Source: Debaryomyces hansenii CBS767
Taxonomy: Eukaryota > Ascomycota > Pichiomycetes > Serinales > Debaryomycetaceae
Direction: 5' to 3'
Length of the DNA: 64,000 bases
NCBI RefSeq assembly: GCF_000006445.2
Contig: NC_006045.2
Coordinates: 1,240,001 to 1,304,000 of the forward strand
Positions 60,598 to 64,000 of this stretch are shown piece after piece. The translations under genes and the position numbers were made by a program. The notes below the pieces were generated by a model. It was not told the origin of the DNA. It worked only from the letters and a program-made list of their open reading frames with translations, and ran no database searches. How positions within the stretch are numbered: position 1 is the first letter of the stretch; each line of letters starts with the position of its first letter.

Positions 60598-60878
60598 TTT
60601 CAATTAATCAACGACGAGATGATAATTATTATCCTTCGGAAATCCCAAGGTATCATCACATATGGTGTTCAGTGCACGTATGTAGGTGATAACTATGTGA
60701 GACTGTTATTATCAACGGATTCGCAGTTGTCAGCTCATCCCCGTCGGAAATATACGTCGACACCGATTTAGATATCCGATTTGTGGGGGGAGGGAAATGT
60801 TAAAAGTATATAAGCTAATTGAAATAAAATGTTTACAATTTCTATCTAGCATCGACAATACAAGAGCACAATAACAAA

Positions 60879-61847
60879 ATGGATCAAGGCTTTACAGACT
60901 ATGTGATTACATCTATGGGGCCAAAAACGACTCCAAAGGCTCGTCGTATACTCTCATCATTGATTCAACATATTCACGACTTCACCAGGGAAAACAATAT
61001 TACAGTCGATGAATGGATGTACGGAGTTGAACTCGTCAACAGTATTGGTCAAATTTCGGATGCTAAAAGAAATGAAGGTATTTTGGTTTCTGACGTTATT
61101 GGACTTGAAGCTTTGGTTGATACATTGACTCACAGTTCGGACACTGTGGACCATACTTCGTCAGCAATCATCGGACCATTTTACAGAGAGGACTCGCCAG
61201 AATACCCTAAGGGTGGTTCAGTTATTCAAAAAGATGTTGGCGGTGAAAAAACCTTTGTTAGTGGTCGCATCACAGACACAGTGGGCAATCCGTTACCAGG
61301 TGTCAAAGTGGAAGTATGGCACTGTGCACCAAACGGGTTATACGAACAACAAGACCCAGATCAACCAGAATACAACTTGAGAGGTACTTTCTACTCCGAT
61401 GAAGACGGTTACTATGCCTTTGTTGGTTTGAGACCTACGGCTTACCCAATTCCTTACGATGGACCTGCTGGAAAATTATTGCAAGTCATGGACAGACACC
61501 CAATGAGACCAGGTCATATCCATTGGAGAGTCACCCATCCAGAATACCACTCGTTGATCACCCAAATTTACGATCGTGAATGTAAGTACACCGCAGACGA
61601 TTCTGTCTTCGCTGTCAAGGACGATATTATCGTCGATTTCATTCCTGCCAAAAAGGAATTGAAAGAAAAAGGAATACAAAACGAATTACATTACGATATT
61701 GCCTTGACCTTAGAGTCGAGGATTCAAGAAAGCAGAAAAAGAATACATGATGCACAAAATGCTCTTGAACAGAAATTGATGGAAAAGCATTCGGTTGCAC
61801 AAAACGGTGCACAAAACGGTACTAGTGCTGCTACTGCTGCTAGTTGA
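60879..61847 (+). CDS. HQD2: Catechol 1,2-dioxygenase (intradiol)
   Basis: 322 residues. Intradiol dioxygenase fold: an N-terminal helical linker domain (1-100), then the beta-sandwich with iron ligands Y155 (PNGLYE), Y193 (IPYDGPAG), H213 and H215 (RPGHIHWR). Known: cleaves catechol between the hydroxyls to cis,cis-muconate, entering the 3-oxoadipate pathway. Hydroxyquinol is another possible substrate, as the C. albicans HQD2 name implies. The Ala/Thr/Asn-rich tail ends without a targeting signal. A TATATAAG box lies about 70 bp before the ATG. Diverges from phenol hydroxylase. Confidence 0.93.
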   Translation: MDQGFTDYVITSMGPKTTPKARRILSSLIQHIHDFTRENNITVDEWMYGVELVNSIGQISDAKRNEGILVSDVIGLEALVDTLTHSSDTVDHTSSAIIGPFYREDSPEYPKGGSVIQKDVGGEKTFVSGRITDTVGNPLPGVKVEVWHCAPNGLYEQQDPDQPEYNLRGTFYSDEDGYYAFVGLRPTAYPIPYDGPAGKLLQVMDRHPMRPGHIHWRVTHPEYHSLITQIYDRECKYTADDSVFAVKDDIIVDFIPAKKELKEKGIQNELHYDIALTLESRIQESRKRIHDAQNALEQKLMEKHSVAQNGAQNGTSAATAAS

Positions 61848-62099
61848 AGTTATATATTGCAATTGTATCTAAATATATGAGGATTAATTAATAGCCTTTG
61901 TAGTTGTAGCCCACTTTTTGGTATGTTTATAAGAACCAACATTATGCTGAATCAACCATGTGCTGAATCGTACTAGATGCGTGAAGTAGGTCTGATCCAT
62001 AATGTGCAGTATTTCATGGAGAATTAATGGACCCAATAAACTAATGAAGAATGAAGTTTTGATAATATATTCTGACGAAGCATAAATCGAGAAACTATC

Positions 62100-64000
62100 A
62101 TGGAGACGTCTAGATTAAGGAAGAAGATTACTAAGGCATGCGACAATTGTAAACGACGCAAGTTGAAAGTATGTTCATTTCTATCATCGTTCATAAATAT
62201 CAGTTACTAACGATATTTTTAGTGTAGCGGAGATGTACCCTGTTTACTGTGTAAACAGAAAGATCTTGAGTGTGAATATATAAAGGTGGACAAGAGGACA
62301 TTAAAGGGTCAAAAGAGGGGAATCAGGCGTAGTATTCCTGAAAACGATATTTCTGTCAAGATACTTGAAGAAGATCGAACGAATGATCAAAACTTTAATA
62401 GAAGTTCTAAAGGAAGTTCATTATCGACTGATATGGGGTTTCCAGAGCATTCGCCAGGATCTATTCAAAATGATTATGGCATTCAGAAACTTGAAGGGCC
62501 TGGACGTCGTAGTCTGATGGCTTCAAAGAATGGAAATCATCATAACTCGGTGGGCCAAGCAAGCTCAACCGTAATACAGAACAATGCGCGGAGTATACCC
62601 CAGAATAGCAGGTATCTTCCAAGAAATTTGGAGCCATTACTTTCGTTCCCCATCGAAGAAGAAAACCAGAACAATGGACATGATAGGGATTCGGTTGACA
62701 GATCCTTTCGCAACATGCATCAGGAAAATGCTGCTGATGACGATATGGAAGATGAGTATGGATTATCGAATGAAGATGGAAAAAACACGAGGCTTTTAAG
62801 AGATTCAGGAGGCAATTTGCGCTATATTGGAGAGAGTAGCCCACTTTCTCTTTTGTTCGAGTGCCGTAATATCTTTTACAAAACCCTTGGCCATACTAAG
62901 TTTACAGATGACCCCCGTAGAATGAGTATAGTTGACCAACCTGGTAAGCTTTTATCGGGGATTGCAATTCAGTTACCAACAAGGGAAGAATGTGATATTT
63001 TGGTCCTGGTATTTGAGGAAAATATTAACCATACGTTTTATGTTTTTAATAGCAATTACCTCAGGCATGAGATAGTCGATTACATTTATAAATCCCCGAA
63101 TCGAGCTCCTCATAATAAATTGGCTTTATTACATTTGGTGCTAGCGCTAGGGTCGCTATTTGCAGATATTTGCCCTGATTATTCCATTAAAGAACTAGAT
63201 TATAATGATTCAGCGGCATATTTTGAAAGTGGATCTACATTAATTAGAAATTCGGAGGATACTGGTGGTCTTTGGGTAAGCGAGGCATATTTCTTGATCT
63301 ACTTTTATTACCAATCAACTTGTAAAAGAAGTACTTCATGGCTCATGCTAAACATGGCAATTAAAAATGCACAAGCACTTGGTCTTCATAGAAGGTTTAT
63401 TAATGAATCGTTTAAAGATATGCGATACGTTAATCATAGGAGGCGGCTATGGCAAAGTCTATACATATGTGATCGTATTTCCTCTATTTTATTAGGAAGA
63501 CCATTAAGTATTGGTGACTATGACTGGGATGATGTTGGATCAAGTGCACCACAAGGTCCTCTTAGAAATAATGATGATTTCAGGGCTCTATGTCAAATGG
63601 AAATGGCAAAGATTGCTAAAATAAACGGTAAAATAGTAGAAAATTTTTATGGTGAGGGCAAGATAAACACCAATAGGGCAGGAAAATTGGCAATTGAATT
63701 AAAGAAATGGTCAATAAACTTAAGGAGTGAAATACAAATTGACAGACTTTTAACATGGGATGAAACCTTAAGCAAAGACATGTATTATGCTTTGCTTTTG
63801 ACACACTTGTCACAGCTTTATGGAATTGTACTATTAAGCAGGCCATTTTTCATGTATTCGTCTTTTCAAAAAAAACAAGCTACAGAAAAAGTAGAACTTA
63901 CATTGACAAATTTTCGTAATGCTTGTATAAAAGCATCGATTCTAACAATAAAGCTCATAGATTATTTTTTGGCAAAATGTCCTATGAGAATGGAACTGTT
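62100..64000 (+). CDS. Zn2Cys6 transcription factor, spliced, 3' end outside window
   Basis: Exon 1 is 62100-62168 and exon 2 starts at 62223, open to the window end (about 615 residues seen). The zinc cluster is complete after splicing: exon 1 supplies C-x2-C and the basic KRRKLK, and exon 2 supplies the other four cysteines (C-x5-C-x2-C-x6-C). The CTG codon in C-L-x-C reads Ser under the alternative code, a common residue there. A fungal-specific transcription factor domain follows (about residues 250-560), starting YIGESSPLSLLFECRNIF. Context suggests it regulates the phenol/catechol genes to its left, similar in role to the Otf1-type regulators of Candida parapsilosis (inference). Confidence 0.9.
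62169..62222 (+). other. Intron inside the Zn2Cys6 cluster
   Basis: 54 nt, GTATGT to TTTTTAG, branch box TACTAAC at 62205-62211, phase 0. Without splicing the cluster has only two cysteines and the frame is not continuous with exon 2. Confidence 0.93.

Larger units (their letters stand above)
59508..60878. promoter_or_regulatory. Divergent promoter of the aromatic-degradation genes
   Basis: About 1.37 kb between phenol hydroxylase and catechol dioxygenase. Holds TATA boxes at both ends (59531-59544 and 60807-60814), two CGGCCG palindromes (60229-60234 and 60326-60331), and three longer inverted repeats listed separately. Overlapping minus-strand frames at 59532-59832 look like chance. Confidence 0.7.

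Overview
This is 64 kb of nuclear DNA from a budding yeast of the CUG-Ser clade, most likely a Debaryomyces-like species (species is inference). The gene set is fungal: XRN1, MPT5, EDC3, NUP145, VAC8, CHM7 and RNA15, in compact intron-poor AT-rich DNA. The three introns found are short, with TACTAAC-type branch points 11-12 nt from the 3' splice site. The genetic code can be read from VAC8. At least three in-frame CTG codons fall where the S. cerevisiae protein, as recalled, has serine, so every leucine encoded by CTG in a standard-code translation should be read as serine.

Layout. 0-8 kb: the C-terminal part of a C2H2 zinc-finger regulator cut by the window edge, a single-pass membrane protein with an N-terminal Atg8-binding-like motif, and XRN1 with a 4-nt first exon. 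8-16 kb: COX19 (spliced) divergent from AGC1, across a promoter with a phased TGTCGC array, then SAE2, NUP49 and CWC26/BUD13. 16-29 kb: a gene-free GC-rich block, then MPT5/PUF5, LCP5, NSA2, a large C2H2 plus fungal-specific regulator, SAN1 and PTI1.

29.3-34.4 kb is an accessory island. It starts at a tRNA-Glu gene with an LTR-like element beside it. It holds three tandem genes for small secreted cysteine-rich proteins, with near-identical signal peptides and promoters but divergent mature parts. It also has a broken minus-strand gene and an unassigned short reading frame, and it ends at a 15-bp copy of the tRNA-Glu 5' end. The promoters of the secreted-protein genes share start, spacing and TATA motifs with the LTR, which suggests an LTR-derived promoter was duplicated with the genes.

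34.8-57 kb returns to core genes: RNA15, DST1, CYS4, a WD-like protein (PTR3 candidate), a UBX protein, a kinesin, EDC3, NUP145, NBP35, CHM7 and VAC8. Several act in mRNA metabolism (XRN1, EDC3, MPT5, PTI1, RNA15, DST1) or in the nuclear pore (NUP49, NUP145).

57.3-64 kb is a catabolic cluster for aromatic compounds. A phenol hydroxylase and a catechol 1,2-dioxygenase diverge from a 1.4-kb intergenic region with several CGG/CCG inverted repeats. Beyond the dioxygenase is a Zn2Cys6 regulator whose zinc cluster is split by an intron; it runs off the window. The expected flow is phenol to catechol to cis,cis-muconate, with the regulator probably acting on the shared promoter (inference).
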